Shown here: positions 51,130-59,577 of the stretch, piece after piece | Numbering within the stretch: the stretch's first letter is position 1 | How the letters are laid out: every line of letters starts with the position of its first letter | DNA from: an uncultured Paracoccaceae bacterium | GTDB lineage: Bacteria; Pseudomonadota; Alphaproteobacteria; Rhodobacterales; Rhodobacteraceae | DNA length: 64,000 bases | Reading direction: 5' to 3' | NCBI GenBank assembly: GCA_947493335.1 | Contig: CANLQO010000001.1 | Location: 1,364,001 to 1,428,000, forward strand | Notes under the pieces: model-generated | What the model was told of the DNA's origin: nothing | Seen by the model: only the letters and a program-made list of their open reading frames with translations | The model's database searches: none | Translations under genes and position numbers: made by a program

Positions 51130-52707
51130 TTAGTTGACGGTCACCCAGCGCAGCATAAAGAAATTGTCTGCACGCTGCGTCAGGTCGACATTATCCTTCG
51201 CCGCCCAAATCAGGGGCTGGGTGTAAAGCGGGATATAAGCCACCTCATCCTGGGTGATCGCCACGACTTCATCGACATAGGATTGCCGCACCGCCGGGTC
51301 GATTTCCTGCTGGATCAGCGGCAGCAATTCATCAACGCGGGCGTTGGAATAATTGCCAAAGTTCCAGGACCCGAGCTTTTTCTCATCATCCTGCGAATGC
51401 ATCAGGAAGCGGATCGGATGCTCCATATCGAATGTGCCCGGTGACCAGCCCAGAAGATACATGTCAAAGTCATCTTCGCGCAGTTGCGGCCAGTAGTCGC
51501 GCACAGGTCCGGTCGACAATTCGGCATCAAGGCCGACGGCTGCGAACATGGACGCCGCAGCCCGGCACAGCGCTTCGTCGTTGATATAGCGATCATTGGG
51601 GCACTTGAGGCCAAAGCTGAAGCCATCGGGATAACCGGCTTCTGCCAGAAGCGCCTTGGCTTTGTCGGGATCATAGCCCGGACGGGTCGCATTGGCTTCG
51701 GAATAGCCCGAGATGCCTGCGGGCACCAATTGGCTGGCCCCTTCGATCTTGCCGCGGAACAGGACCCGGTCGATCGACGCAAGATCAATCGCATGGGCCG
51801 CAGCCAGACGGACACGCGGATCAGCAAACGGGTTGGCGTCGGTAACATCGCTGGAATACAGCAATGTGTCGTGCTCATGCCCGAACCCGAACATGATCAC
51901 GCGGGTTTCTTCCCCTTCCAGCACCTGAAAACCATCGCGGCTTTCGACCTGTTCCACATCCTGAAGCGGGATCGGCTGGATAAAGTCGATCTCACCCGAC
52001 AAAAGCGCCGCAAGCCCGGTGGCCGCGTTGCCGATGGGGGTGAATGTCGCCTCTGTCACGTTGTGTTCGGCTGTGTCCCACCATCCGGCGTGCGGCGTCA
52101 GCACAGTCTTGACGCCGGGATCGCGGCTGGCGACCACAAAGGGGCCGGTGCCGTTGACGTTCAGCGTGGCATGATTTTCTGCGTCACGTGCCGGCAAGGC
52201 TGCGTCGTTCGCCATTGCCCAATCCTTGTCGAGGATCATGAAATTCGCGATCGAGGACGGGAACAACGGATTGGGCGCAGAGGTCACGAAATCAATGGTG
52301 AAATCATCCACCACGCGCACCTCTGTCACGGGCGCGAACCATGATCTGACATCTGCGGCCTCATCCGAGGCGCGGGTGTAAGAGAACATTACATCTTCTG
52401 CAGTGAAATCGGCACCGTCCTGAAACTTGACGCCTTCACGCAGGGTGAACCGCCAGCCATTTTCACCGTCAAGCGGTTCCCATGACGTCGCAAGCGACGG
52501 TTCAATCGACATATCCTTGCCGCGTCTGACAAGGCCCTCGTAGACATTGTTGAGGAAAGACAGCACAGGGGCCGAATTGACCGCGTGCGGGTCCATTGTT
52601 TGCGGGTCAGTTGTTGATGCCCATTTGAAATCTTCGGCCTGCACGGCCAGGGCTGACATTGAAAATGCACTTCCCAAAAGTAGCGATTTGAATAGTTTAT
52701 GCGTCAT
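51130..52707 (-). CDS. Peptide ABC transporter substrate-binding protein (SBP_bac_5 family)
   Basis: A 525-residue periplasmic receptor. The signal peptide is LFKSLLLGSAFSMSALAVQA, cleaved before EDFKWA. The body has TDPQTMDPHAVNSAPVLSFLNNVYEGLVRR and RLAAAHAIDLASIDRVLFRG typical of DppA/OppA. The ligand may be a peptide, a glycoside, nickel or another compound handled by this family. First gene of the operon. Confidence 0.95.
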   Translation of the reverse strand: MTHKLFKSLLLGSAFSMSALAVQAEDFKWASTTDPQTMDPHAVNSAPVLSFLNNVYEGLVRRGKDMSIEPSLATSWEPLDGENGWRFTLREGVKFQDGADFTAEDVMFSYTRASDEAADVRSWFAPVTEVRVVDDFTIDFVTSAPNPLFPSSIANFMILDKDWAMANDAALPARDAENHATLNVNGTGPFVVASRDPGVKTVLTPHAGWWDTAEHNVTEATFTPIGNAATGLAALLSGEIDFIQPIPLQDVEQVESRDGFQVLEGEETRVIMFGFGHEHDTLLYSSDVTDANPFADPRVRLAAAHAIDLASIDRVLFRGKIEGASQLVPAGISGYSEANATRPGYDPDKAKALLAEAGYPDGFSFGLKCPNDRYINDEALCRAAASMFAAVGLDAELSTGPVRDYWPQLREDDFDMYLLGWSPGTFDMEHPIRFLMHSQDDEKKLGSWNFGNYSNARVDELLPLIQQEIDPAVRQSYVDEVVAITQDEVAYIPLYTQPLIWAAKDNVDLTQRADNFFMLRWVTVN

Positions 52708-52956
52708 TGGCGCCTCCCAGTCATTTGGTCAGCCTGCGCTTTCTCGACCCAAGGTCAAGGTCGGTGACGCCGAAAGCGACAAAAGTGATCTGGGCCTGCG
52801 GGCCGGTTCAGGCGCCGTGGCACCCAATGCTGGCATGTCGGGCAGCGGGCGCAGCCCGTGGTGCCTTTACGCTTGTCGCCTGTGCGGCGGGCGCCACCCC
52901 TGCCCGATATCATCCGGCCTCTTGCCCTTCGCCCGTCACTGGGCCACCTTCACGCC

Positions 52957-53436
52957 ATGCTGAACCCGATCACGCTTGCCCCGCTTGACGACGGCCACCG
53001 CGACGCCCTGCGCGCGGTTTCGGTCAAACCCTTTCAGGTGATCTTTTCCGGCCAGCCGGCCGACGCGCTTGATGCGCCAGAAGATCACATTGATATCCAT
53101 GTGATCCTGCATCAGGGCGATGTGATTGGCATGTTTCGGGTCGATCGGCACTATCACCACGGCCACACATTTGCGCCCGCCGACAGTATCGGCATCCGGG
53201 CCATGATCATTGATCAGGACCGGCAGGGTGCTGGTTTCGGTGCGGCGGCCTGCCGGTTGATGCCCGGGTATCTGCGCCCGCTTTATCCCTTGAAAACAGC
53301 GGCTTATCTGACGGTCAATACCCGTAACGCCGGGGGCTACAAGGCCTATATCAAGGGCGGATGGACCGACACCGGCACCCAGCACATGACCGGGCTGGCC
53401 GGACCACAGCACATTTTGCGCCTGCCCCTAATCTGA
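52957..53436 (+). CDS. GNAT-family N-acetyltransferase
   Basis: A 159-residue acetyltransferase: ITLAPLDDGHRDALRAV opening, VIGMFRVDRHYH, GIRAMIIDQDRQGAGFGAAACRLM (acetyl-CoA loop) and LTVNTRNAGGYKAYIKGGW. ATG 52957 is chosen because upstream codons are unlike the family. It is a lone gene with no operon partner. Substrate unknown. Confidence 0.82.
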   Translation: MLNPITLAPLDDGHRDALRAVSVKPFQVIFSGQPADALDAPEDHIDIHVILHQGDVIGMFRVDRHYHHGHTFAPADSIGIRAMIIDQDRQGAGFGAAACRLMPGYLRPLYPLKTAAYLTVNTRNAGGYKAYIKGGWTDTGTQHMTGLAGPQHILRLPLI

Positions 53437-53520
53437 TCCCGCCGGGGCGGGAAAACCCCCATACCGGGCACGCGCGCTTTGGCGCATACTGCGGGCATTT
53501 CAGCACATAGGAGATTTGCA

Positions 53521-54009
53521 ATGTCCGTTACACTCGATATCCAACAGCCCGCGCCCTTTGACCTTGTGGGGTCCAGCATCCTGATCGCGGGCAACGCCAC
53601 CGCGTTTGAAGGGTCGCTGTCCGTCTCTGTCACGGAAGGCCATGATGAATATAGCACCGTCGCCTCTGCCGGTTCGCTGGGGCTGCAGCAGTTTCAGACC
53701 AGCATCGACATCCCCGACAGCAATCTGTTTCAATTGGACCGGGTGTTTGTGACGCTGGCCGATGACGGGGCAACAGCGGATGGCCCGCGGGTTACGATCC
53801 CGGTGCTTTTTGGTCCGCGCATCATGCCCGGCTATCGCGGTTGGCAGCCCTATGAGGTTCAGTCAGGCGATACGCTGACCAGCATTGCCAATGCGCAATA
53901 TGGCGGGCCGGATTTCCAGCCGATCTTTCGCGCCAACGCGCATATTCTGACCAGTCCCGACCTGATCTTTCCCGGTCAGATCCTGCGCATCCCGCGCAAC
54001 GATATCTAG
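53521..54009 (+). CDS. LysM-domain protein with Gmad2-like immunoglobulin-type domain
   Basis: A 162-residue protein. Residues about 5-95 form an Ig-like beta sandwich resembling the bacterial Gmad2 domain (PFDLVGSSILIAGNATAFEGSLSVSVTEG). Residues about 115-160 are one LysM domain (YEVQSGDTLTSIANAQYGG, FRANAHILTSPDLIFPGQILRIP). LysM binds peptidoglycan, but there is no signal peptide, so export or an intracellular role is open. AGGAG precedes ATG 53521. Confidence 0.85.
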   Translation: MSVTLDIQQPAPFDLVGSSILIAGNATAFEGSLSVSVTEGHDEYSTVASAGSLGLQQFQTSIDIPDSNLFQLDRVFVTLADDGATADGPRVTIPVLFGPRIMPGYRGWQPYEVQSGDTLTSIANAQYGGPDFQPIFRANAHILTSPDLIFPGQILRIPRNDI

Positions 54010-54030
54010 GCGACGGCGGTGCGACGGCGT

Positions 54031-54312
54031 TTAGTCAAGCGTCGTCCATGGCCAGGGCTTTACCTCGCTCGCGCCGGTCTGGTAGCGGGCGGCCTTGGCC
54101 ATCCAGACGCCCAGCGTCGTGCCCATCTCTGCCAGTTGCTCGTTCGGTTGCCGCTTGTTGACCAGCATCACGATAAACTGCGCGATGGTCATCAGACCCA
54201 GCAAAGAGCTTGCAAAGCTCAACATCACCCAGACGATCACCATGTTGATCAACCGCATCCAGAGCGGTTCGAGATCATCGGTGTTCATCATATCGGGATC
54301 GTCATCCATCAT
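54031..54312 (-). CDS. DUF4389 membrane protein
   Basis: A protein of about 93 residues with two hydrophobic helices (LINMVIVWVMLSFASSLLGL and LMTIAQFIVMLV) after an acidic N-terminus. The DUF4389 core includes NKRQPNEQLAEMGTTLGVW. Three in-frame ATGs (54315, 54312, 54309) follow AGGGGG; spacing favours 54312 or 54309. It overlaps the Gfo/Idh stop. Inner-membrane, function unknown. Confidence 0.82.
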   Translation of the reverse strand: MMDDDPDMMNTDDLEPLWMRLINMVIVWVMLSFASSLLGLMTIAQFIVMLVNKRQPNEQLAEMGTTLGVWMAKAARYQTGASEVKPWPWTTLD

Positions 54313-55273
54313 CATTGCCCCCTGCCGCAAAGACCATATCCATCATCTGTTGTGTGCCGCGCGAAAATTCAAGCGGGCACGGATATTCTGCCTCTCCGCG
54401 CGCGGCGGCCTCAAAGTTTTCGACCTGCAGCACGTAGTGGTTCACGCCCGGCCAGCGTTCGTGCACGCGGGTGGTGCCTTCGGTTTCCAGCACCAGCTCG
54501 GCCTGTCCAAAGACATTGGCGTTGAACGGACAGGTCAGCGTCAGCAGCCCCTGATCGCCGTGAAAGGCGATGTATTGCCGCGTGAACATCCGCATTGAGA
54601 CCATGGCCGCATAGCTGAACCCCGGAAATTGTGCCGCGACCCGTGCGATCACATCAACGCCGTTTTCCAGCGTCAGGTCGGCATGCTGGATCACTTCGGG
54701 CTCTGCCCCCGTGACAAAACGCGCGCCCCCGAAGGTATAGACGCCGATGTCACGCAGGCCGCCGCCACCTTTGGATGGGTCCTGTCGGATGTTGTCTGTG
54801 TCGGCGGAATTATTGAAGGAAAACGCCGCATCGACATGGCAAAGCTTGCCGATCGCGCCGCTCTGCACCAGATCGCGCGCCCTTTGAAATTGCGGGTGGT
54901 GGGCAATCATGAAACCTTCGGCAGCCAGCTTGCCTGCCGTGTCACGGGCCGCTATCAGCGCGTCGAACTCGCCTGCCTTGAGCGTGATCGGCTTTTCACA
55001 CAGCACATGTTTGCCCGCCTCAAGCGCTTTGATCGTCCACGGCACATGCAGGTGGTTGGGCAGCGGGATATAGACCGCGTTAATGTCAGGTGACGCCAGC
55101 AGCGCATCGTAATCGGTGAAAACCTCAAGCCCCGGCGCGAAGGCCTGAAACGGCGCCGCCTTGACCGGGTCAGAGGTGGCAAGTGCTGCCAGTTCTGCCC
55201 CGCGTGCCGCGTGAATCGCCGGCCCCATGTGTTGGCGCGCAAATTTCGCAGCACCCAGAATGCCCCACCGCAT
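54302..55273 (-). CDS. Gfo/Idh/MocA-family oxidoreductase
   Basis: A 323-residue NAD(P)-binding oxidoreductase. The Rossmann start is RWGILGAAKFAR and the active-site motif is GKHVLCEKPITLKAGEF. The C-terminal domain carries VGV-like DIGVYTFGGARFV. Likely acts on a sugar, inositol or related polyol. It is followed by the DUF4389 gene (overlap), which may be co-transcribed. Confidence 0.9.
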   Translation of the reverse strand: MRWGILGAAKFARQHMGPAIHAARGAELAALATSDPVKAAPFQAFAPGLEVFTDYDALLASPDINAVYIPLPNHLHVPWTIKALEAGKHVLCEKPITLKAGEFDALIAARDTAGKLAAEGFMIAHHPQFQRARDLVQSGAIGKLCHVDAAFSFNNSADTDNIRQDPSKGGGGLRDIGVYTFGGARFVTGAEPEVIQHADLTLENGVDVIARVAAQFPGFSYAAMVSMRMFTRQYIAFHGDQGLLTLTCPFNANVFGQAELVLETEGTTRVHERWPGVNHYVLQVENFEAAARGEAEYPCPLEFSRGTQQMMDMVFAAGGNDDG

Positions 55274-55353
55274 GATCGTCTCCTATCAGAATGTTGGCGC
55301 TATCATTCCCTATCCGGGCGGGAACGTCACCCCATCATCTTGATGGAAATGGA

Positions 55354-56328
55354 TCAAGCTGCGCGGGCTTGTTGCAGCACCTCAACAGAGGCCTGCAAAG
55401 GCGCGATGTCCTCTGCCTCGGGCTCATCATCAAGTGCGGCCGCGGCAAAATCCGCCGGGGTCAGACCTGCCGCATTCTCGACCGTGATATCGGCACCAAG
55501 GGCCAACAGGGTATCGAGCATATCAGGCGACCAGACCGCCATATGGAGCGGCGTGCCACCGCGCAATGTCTCATCCTCAAGCGTATCGGACATCCGCGCG
55601 TCAAGGTTCGCACCGGCAGCCGCAAACGCCTTGACGACGCCTTGGTTGCCCCGGATCACAGCCGCGTGCAGCGGCAGTTGCCCGTCATCGTCAGGGGTGT
55701 CGAAAGAGGCGCCAAGATCGCGTAGCGCAATCGCAAGGGCCGCCGTCTCTTCAGCGGTCCAATGATCAAAATCGCCACTGGCCATGCCCGATAGCGCGCT
55801 GCCGCCCCATGGGGTCGGCATGGTAGCGTCGGCCCCGGCTTCAAGCAGCACCAGAAAGCTTGCCAGTTGCACGTCAGGTGTGATCATCGCCCGCATCAAC
55901 GGGGTCAGTGCGGGGTCGCCGTAGCTGCCATTCACATCCGCACCATCGAGAGCGGCTTTCAAGGCGTCCGGACCACCAAAGGTGATCGCATCAAAGATCG
56001 CCTGCGCCGGTGACACCGGTGCGCGTTCCGCCGTATTGCCCCCATGCTCGTCACGGGTCGCACGCACTTTTTTAGCAGTGGCAACAAGCGTTTGCAGGTC
56101 ACCCGCCTCGTCCGCTGCGAGGGCCTGCGCCGCCTGATTCTGCACCTCTTTGATCTTCGCCAATTGCTCTTTGGCCTCATCGGTCAGGTTGCCGTCTGGG
56201 AATTGTGCAAGAATGTGCGCCTCTGCCATCTCGGCGGCCACCATGGCCTGTTCCAAGCGCGGATCACCTTTGGATTTGCGGCGGGCAAACATCCCGCCGA
56301 TCTTGCTCAAAATACCTGTCAAAGCCAT
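55354..56328 (-). CDS. Ankyrin-repeat protein
   Basis: A 324-residue soluble protein. The first 90 residues are helical (EQAMVAAEMAEAHILAQF, AKEQLAKIKEVQNQAAQAL). Ankyrin-like repeats follow from about residue 110: DALKAALDGADVNGSYGDPALTPLMRAM, LPLHAAVIRGNQGVVKAFAAAGANLD and GTPLHMAVWSPDMLDTLLALGADI. AGGAGG lies 7 bases before ATG 56328, better than ATG 56346. Probably a protein-binding scaffold. Partner unknown. Confidence 0.88.
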   Translation of the reverse strand: MALTGILSKIGGMFARRKSKGDPRLEQAMVAAEMAEAHILAQFPDGNLTDEAKEQLAKIKEVQNQAAQALAADEAGDLQTLVATAKKVRATRDEHGGNTAERAPVSPAQAIFDAITFGGPDALKAALDGADVNGSYGDPALTPLMRAMITPDVQLASFLVLLEAGADATMPTPWGGSALSGMASGDFDHWTAEETAALAIALRDLGASFDTPDDDGQLPLHAAVIRGNQGVVKAFAAAGANLDARMSDTLEDETLRGGTPLHMAVWSPDMLDTLLALGADITVENAAGLTPADFAAAALDDEPEAEDIAPLQASVEVLQQARAA

Positions 56329-56362
56329 AACGTGGCCTCCTGTCAAAATGCGGTGGCCAACG

Positions 56363-56389
56363 AAAAAGGCACCGCCGTCAAGCGATGCC
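56363..56389 (-). terminator. Rho-independent terminator after rpoH
   Basis: On the minus strand GGCATCGC pairs with GCGGTGCC (one U-G pair) across TTGACG, followed by TTTTT. It starts 34 bases past the rpoH stop, upstream of the ankyrin gene. Confidence 0.93.
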
Positions 56390-56422
56390 TAAATCTTCTT
56401 ATTGTTGACAGTATGACGACAA

Positions 56423-57319
56423 TTAGGCGGGTTCGAGCATACCTTTTGCCCGCGCCAACTCCTTCATCCGCTTCTGAAGCTTCTCGAAAGCACGCACTTC
56501 GATCTGGCGGATACGCTCGCGGCTGACATCATACTGACCGCTGAGATCTTCGAGTGTGATCGTCTCTTCGGCCAGACGGCGCTGCACCAGAATGTCCTTT
56601 TCGCGGTCATTCAGCACATCCATCGCCTCGGCCAGCAACTCGCGCCGCGCGTCCATTTCGTCCTTTGCTTCATAGTCGCCGGCCTGATCGGCATCTTCGT
56701 CTTCCAGCCAATCCTGCCACTGCATGGTGCCTTCGCCCTCGGACCCGACGGTCGCATTCAGGCTGGCGTCACCACCCGACAGGCGGCGGTTCATGCTGAT
56801 GACTTCGTCCTCGGTCACGCCCAGATCGGTCGCGATCCGCTTGACGTTTTCAGGGCGCAGGTCGCCATCTTCCAGCGCGCCAATGCGCGACTTGGCTTTG
56901 CGCAGGTTGAAGAACAGCTTTTTCTGCGCGCTGGTTGTACCCAGTTTCACCATCGACCAGGACCGCAGCACGTATTCCTGAATGCTGGCACGGATCCACC
57001 ACATGGCATAGGTCGCAAGGCGGAACCCCTTTTCAGGGTCAAACTTCTTGACCGCCTGCATCAGGCCCACGTTCGCCTCTGAAATAACTTCGGCCTGCGG
57101 CAGACCATAGCCGCGATAGCCCATGGCGATTTTCGCCGCGAGACGCAGGTGTGACGTGACCATCTTGTGGGCCGCTTCGGTGTCTTCCTCTTCGACCCAA
57201 CGCTTGGCCAGCATGTATTCTTCTTCCGGTTCCAGCATCGGGAACTTGCGGATTTCCTGCATATACCGGTTCAACCCGCCTTCGGGGGTTGGGGCTGGTA
57301 GATTTGCATAATTGGCCAT
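56423..57319 (-). CDS. rpoH: Heat-shock sigma factor RpoH (sigma-32, RpoHI type)
   Basis: A 298-residue sigma factor that directs RNA polymerase to heat-shock promoters. It has the RpoH box (TSAQKKLFFNLRKAKSRIG) that separates sigma-32 from sigma-70. Region 2 reads SHLRLAAKIAMGYRGYGLP and EKGFRLATYAMWWIRASIQE. Region 4 ends VSRERIRQIEVRAFEKLQKRM. Rhodobacterales usually have two copies; this resembles RpoHI. The promoter at 57365-57393 is itself of sigma-32 type. A 5-base-pair hairpin (57339-57355) lies just before the GAGAGGG ribosome site. Confidence 0.96.
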   Translation of the reverse strand: MANYANLPAPTPEGGLNRYMQEIRKFPMLEPEEEYMLAKRWVEEEDTEAAHKMVTSHLRLAAKIAMGYRGYGLPQAEVISEANVGLMQAVKKFDPEKGFRLATYAMWWIRASIQEYVLRSWSMVKLGTTSAQKKLFFNLRKAKSRIGALEDGDLRPENVKRIATDLGVTEDEVISMNRRLSGGDASLNATVGSEGEGTMQWQDWLEDEDADQAGDYEAKDEMDARRELLAEAMDVLNDREKDILVQRRLAEETITLEDLSGQYDVSRERIRQIEVRAFEKLQKRMKELARAKGMLEPA

Positions 57320-57338
57320 AATTCTTATCCCTCTCGTC

Positions 57339-57355
57339 GCCCAATGTTTATGGGC
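57339..57355 (-). promoter_or_regulatory. Hairpin next to the rpoH ribosome-binding site
   Basis: GCCCA-TAAACAT-TGGGC on the minus strand, 2 bases before the GAGAGGG site. It is short, so only mild control of translation is likely. Confidence 0.4.
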
Positions 57356-57364
57356 TTAACATGG

Positions 57365-57393
57365 ATATGGGTTGTGTGTTGCTTTGGTTCAAG
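57365..57393 (-). promoter_or_regulatory. Sigma-32-type promoter upstream of rpoH
   Basis: On the minus strand CTTGAAC (57393-57387), 15-base spacer, CCCATAT (57371-57365). This matches the sigma-32 pattern CTTGAAA-N13 to 17-CCCCATNT with one or two differences. It predicts a start near 57358 and positive autoregulation of rpoH. Confidence 0.7.
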
Positions 57394-57450
57394 ACCATGT
57401 GGCTTGATTTCGTAAACAATAGATGAACCCACCGAGCGGTGATGTGTAGG

Positions 57451-57478
57451 CCCATTTACGTGCGCTCACGCACATGGG
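57451..57478. repeat. Inverted repeat between rluD and rpoH
   Basis: Outer arms CCCAT / ATGGG and inner GTGCG-CTCA-CGCAC. It starts 10 bases past the rluD stop. No U tract follows, so it is a weak terminator or a binding site upstream of the rpoH promoter. Confidence 0.45.
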
Positions 57479-57488
57479 AATGTGTGTT

Positions 57489-58517
57489 TCAGTGTGTGCT
57501 GTGCATTGCTGCGACTAAATCGCGCATATCGGCGGGCATTTCCGCTTCAAATTCAAGCCTTTGGCCCGATACCGGGTGCGTAAAGCCAAGTGTGGCTGCA
57601 TGCAGCGCTTGCCGGGAGAAGTTTGCAGCGGCTGTAACACCACGTGCGCCGATGGCCTTTTCGCTCAGCTTGCGGCGACCGCCATAGGTCGGATCCCCGA
57701 TCAGCGCGTGCCCCACATGGGCCATATGCACCCTGATCTGATGCGTGCGCCCGGTTTCCAGCCAGCATTCCACCAGTGCCGCCACCGGAGGAGAGCCGAA
57801 AGGATCGACGACGCGCGCCCGCGTCACCGCATGGCGTCCCTGATCAAAGGAAACCGCCTGCCGTTGCCTGTCGGTCTTGTGCCGCCCCAGAAAGGTCTGC
57901 ACTTTGAGGATATTGCCGGGCTCAAACGAGGTGCCCTTGATCCCGCGCAGGCGTGGATCGGCGTGGTCCGGCACCCCATAACAGACGGCCAGATAGCGTC
58001 TGTCGACGCTGTGATCAGCAAATTGCGTGGCCAGCCCATTGTGCGCGGCATCGGATTTCGCCGCGACCAGCAACCCGCTGGTATCCTTGTCGATCCGGTG
58101 CACAATGCCGGGGCGCTTCACGCCACCCACACCAGACAGATCATCGCCGCAGTGGTGCATCAGCGCGTTGACCAACGTACCACCGGGTGTGCCGGGTGCG
58201 GGATGGACCACCATGCCTGCGGGTTTGTTCACCACGATCAGGTCTGCATCCTCGAACACCACATCGAGCGGTATATTCTCGGCCTTGATGTGGTCCGGTG
58301 CCGCCGCCGGAGCCAGCGTGATCCCAACGTCGGCCCCCGCCGCGACTTTGTATTTGGCGTCCGTGACAACCGCGCCGTCGATTTTCACTGCGCCCTCAGC
58401 GATCAGCTTGACCAGTCGCGACCGGCTCAGGTCCGCATCCAGCGGCACGAAAGCCGCCAGCGCCTTGTCCAGACGTGGCGCGGGGTTGTCCCCGATCTGA
58501 AAGGTGATCACCGTCAT
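57489..58517 (-). CDS. rluD: RluA-family 23S rRNA pseudouridine synthase (RluD-like)
   Basis: A 342-residue protein with an N-terminal S4 domain (RLDKALAAFVPLDADLSRSRLVKLIAEGAVKIDG) and the pseudouridine synthase catalytic block RPGIVHRIDKDTSGLLVAAK, where D143 or so is the catalytic Asp. ETGRTHQIRVHMAHVGHALIGD is the second RluA signature. RluD versus RluC is not settled by sequence. It is followed by rpoH on the same strand, as in many Rhodobacterales. Confidence 0.92.
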   Translation of the reverse strand: MTVITFQIGDNPAPRLDKALAAFVPLDADLSRSRLVKLIAEGAVKIDGAVVTDAKYKVAAGADVGITLAPAAAPDHIKAENIPLDVVFEDADLIVVNKPAGMVVHPAPGTPGGTLVNALMHHCGDDLSGVGGVKRPGIVHRIDKDTSGLLVAAKSDAAHNGLATQFADHSVDRRYLAVCYGVPDHADPRLRGIKGTSFEPGNILKVQTFLGRHKTDRQRQAVSFDQGRHAVTRARVVDPFGSPPVAALVECWLETGRTHQIRVHMAHVGHALIGDPTYGGRRKLSEKAIGARGVTAAANFSRQALHAATLGFTHPVSGQRLEFEAEMPADMRDLVAAMHSTH

Positions 58518-58548
58518 GGGCGCGTCCTAGCGGCAAACGCCGCCGCTG

Positions 58549-59577
58549 TCACGGCTGCAAGACGGCCGCTTTCCATTCCGCCAGAAACCGCTGCCGCATC
58601 AGGGGATCGACAAAGACCAAAAGCCCCAGATCAAGCCGGATCGGACGCAGGTGCGGGCTGGCCGCCAGCGCCGCCTCATTAATCCGGGGCAGTCCCGTCT
58701 CTGCCTCGATCAATTGCTGTCCGTCCTCTGACAGCAGAAAATCCAGAAATGCCGCCCCCTGATCGGGTGCAGTGGCCGTGCGCGGGATCAATGCCGTGCG
58801 CAGCAGCACATGGGTGAAATCCTCGGCCTCGATCACCACGCCGGGACCGTCCTGCCCCAGCCGCGCGGCGGCATAGCTGCCCACAACATTATAAGCCACC
58901 ATCAGATCGCCAGAGCGGACCCCGTCAATCATCGCGCCGCTGGACCCGAACAGCGCAGGTTCCAGCCCACCCATCACCTCTGCCAGCCGCCAGATCGTGT
59001 CGGATTGCCGGGCATCCTGTGTGGCAAACAGATAGCCCGCGCCCGAGACATTGGGATCATAAGTCCCGATGCGCCCGCGGAACCGATCGGGGTGTTCGCG
59101 CATCAGCCGGATCAGATCTTCGCGTGTGCGGGGCATCGCCAATCCGACAAAGCCAGCGCGATTGGCGATCAACACGACCGGTTCCTGCGCAAAAGCAAAC
59201 AGCTGATCCGACCAGCGCGCCCAATCGGGCAAGGCAGCGGTCTCATCCGAGCGGTGGCTGCGGCCAAATCCGTCATTGGCCAGTTTCATCTGCAGGTCCA
59301 TCGCCGAGGAGACGACCAGATCGAACCTCGCCCCCTCTTCATAGATGGCGGCATAGACCTCTTGGCTGTTGGCCACGGTATAGCGCAGGGTGACATCCGG
59401 GTTGGCGGCCTGAAATGCCTCGATCAGCGGCGCAAAGGCCTCTGTATCCGTAGTCGACAGGATATGCAGTTCCGGCCCGCCCGGCGTGCCTTCGAAGACG
59501 GTGACCTCTTCAATCTCAAAGGCTGCGGCCCACCCGGCCCAGATCATCAGCCCAAGGACAAAACCCACGTGGCGCAT
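58549..59577 (-). CDS. Periplasmic iron/aminoethylphosphonate-type binding protein, orphan
   Basis: A 342-residue periplasmic solute receptor. The signal peptide is VGFVLGLMIWAGWAAAF. The fold is of the ferric/spermidine-like family: LHILSTTDTEAFAPLIEAFQ, DLVVSSAMDLQMKLANDG, GRIGTYDPNVSGAGYLFA, MVAYNVVGSYAAARL. No permease or ATPase is nearby. It overlaps the tctE stop by 31 bases, so it is made together with the sensor kinase and may hand ligand information to it. Confidence 0.88.
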   Translation of the reverse strand: MRHVGFVLGLMIWAGWAAAFEIEEVTVFEGTPGGPELHILSTTDTEAFAPLIEAFQAANPDVTLRYTVANSQEVYAAIYEEGARFDLVVSSAMDLQMKLANDGFGRSHRSDETAALPDWARWSDQLFAFAQEPVVLIANRAGFVGLAMPRTREDLIRLMREHPDRFRGRIGTYDPNVSGAGYLFATQDARQSDTIWRLAEVMGGLEPALFGSSGAMIDGVRSGDLMVAYNVVGSYAAARLGQDGPGVVIEAEDFTHVLLRTALIPRTATAPDQGAAFLDFLLSEDGQQLIEAETGLPRINEAALAASPHLRPIRLDLGLLVFVDPLMRQRFLAEWKAAVLQP

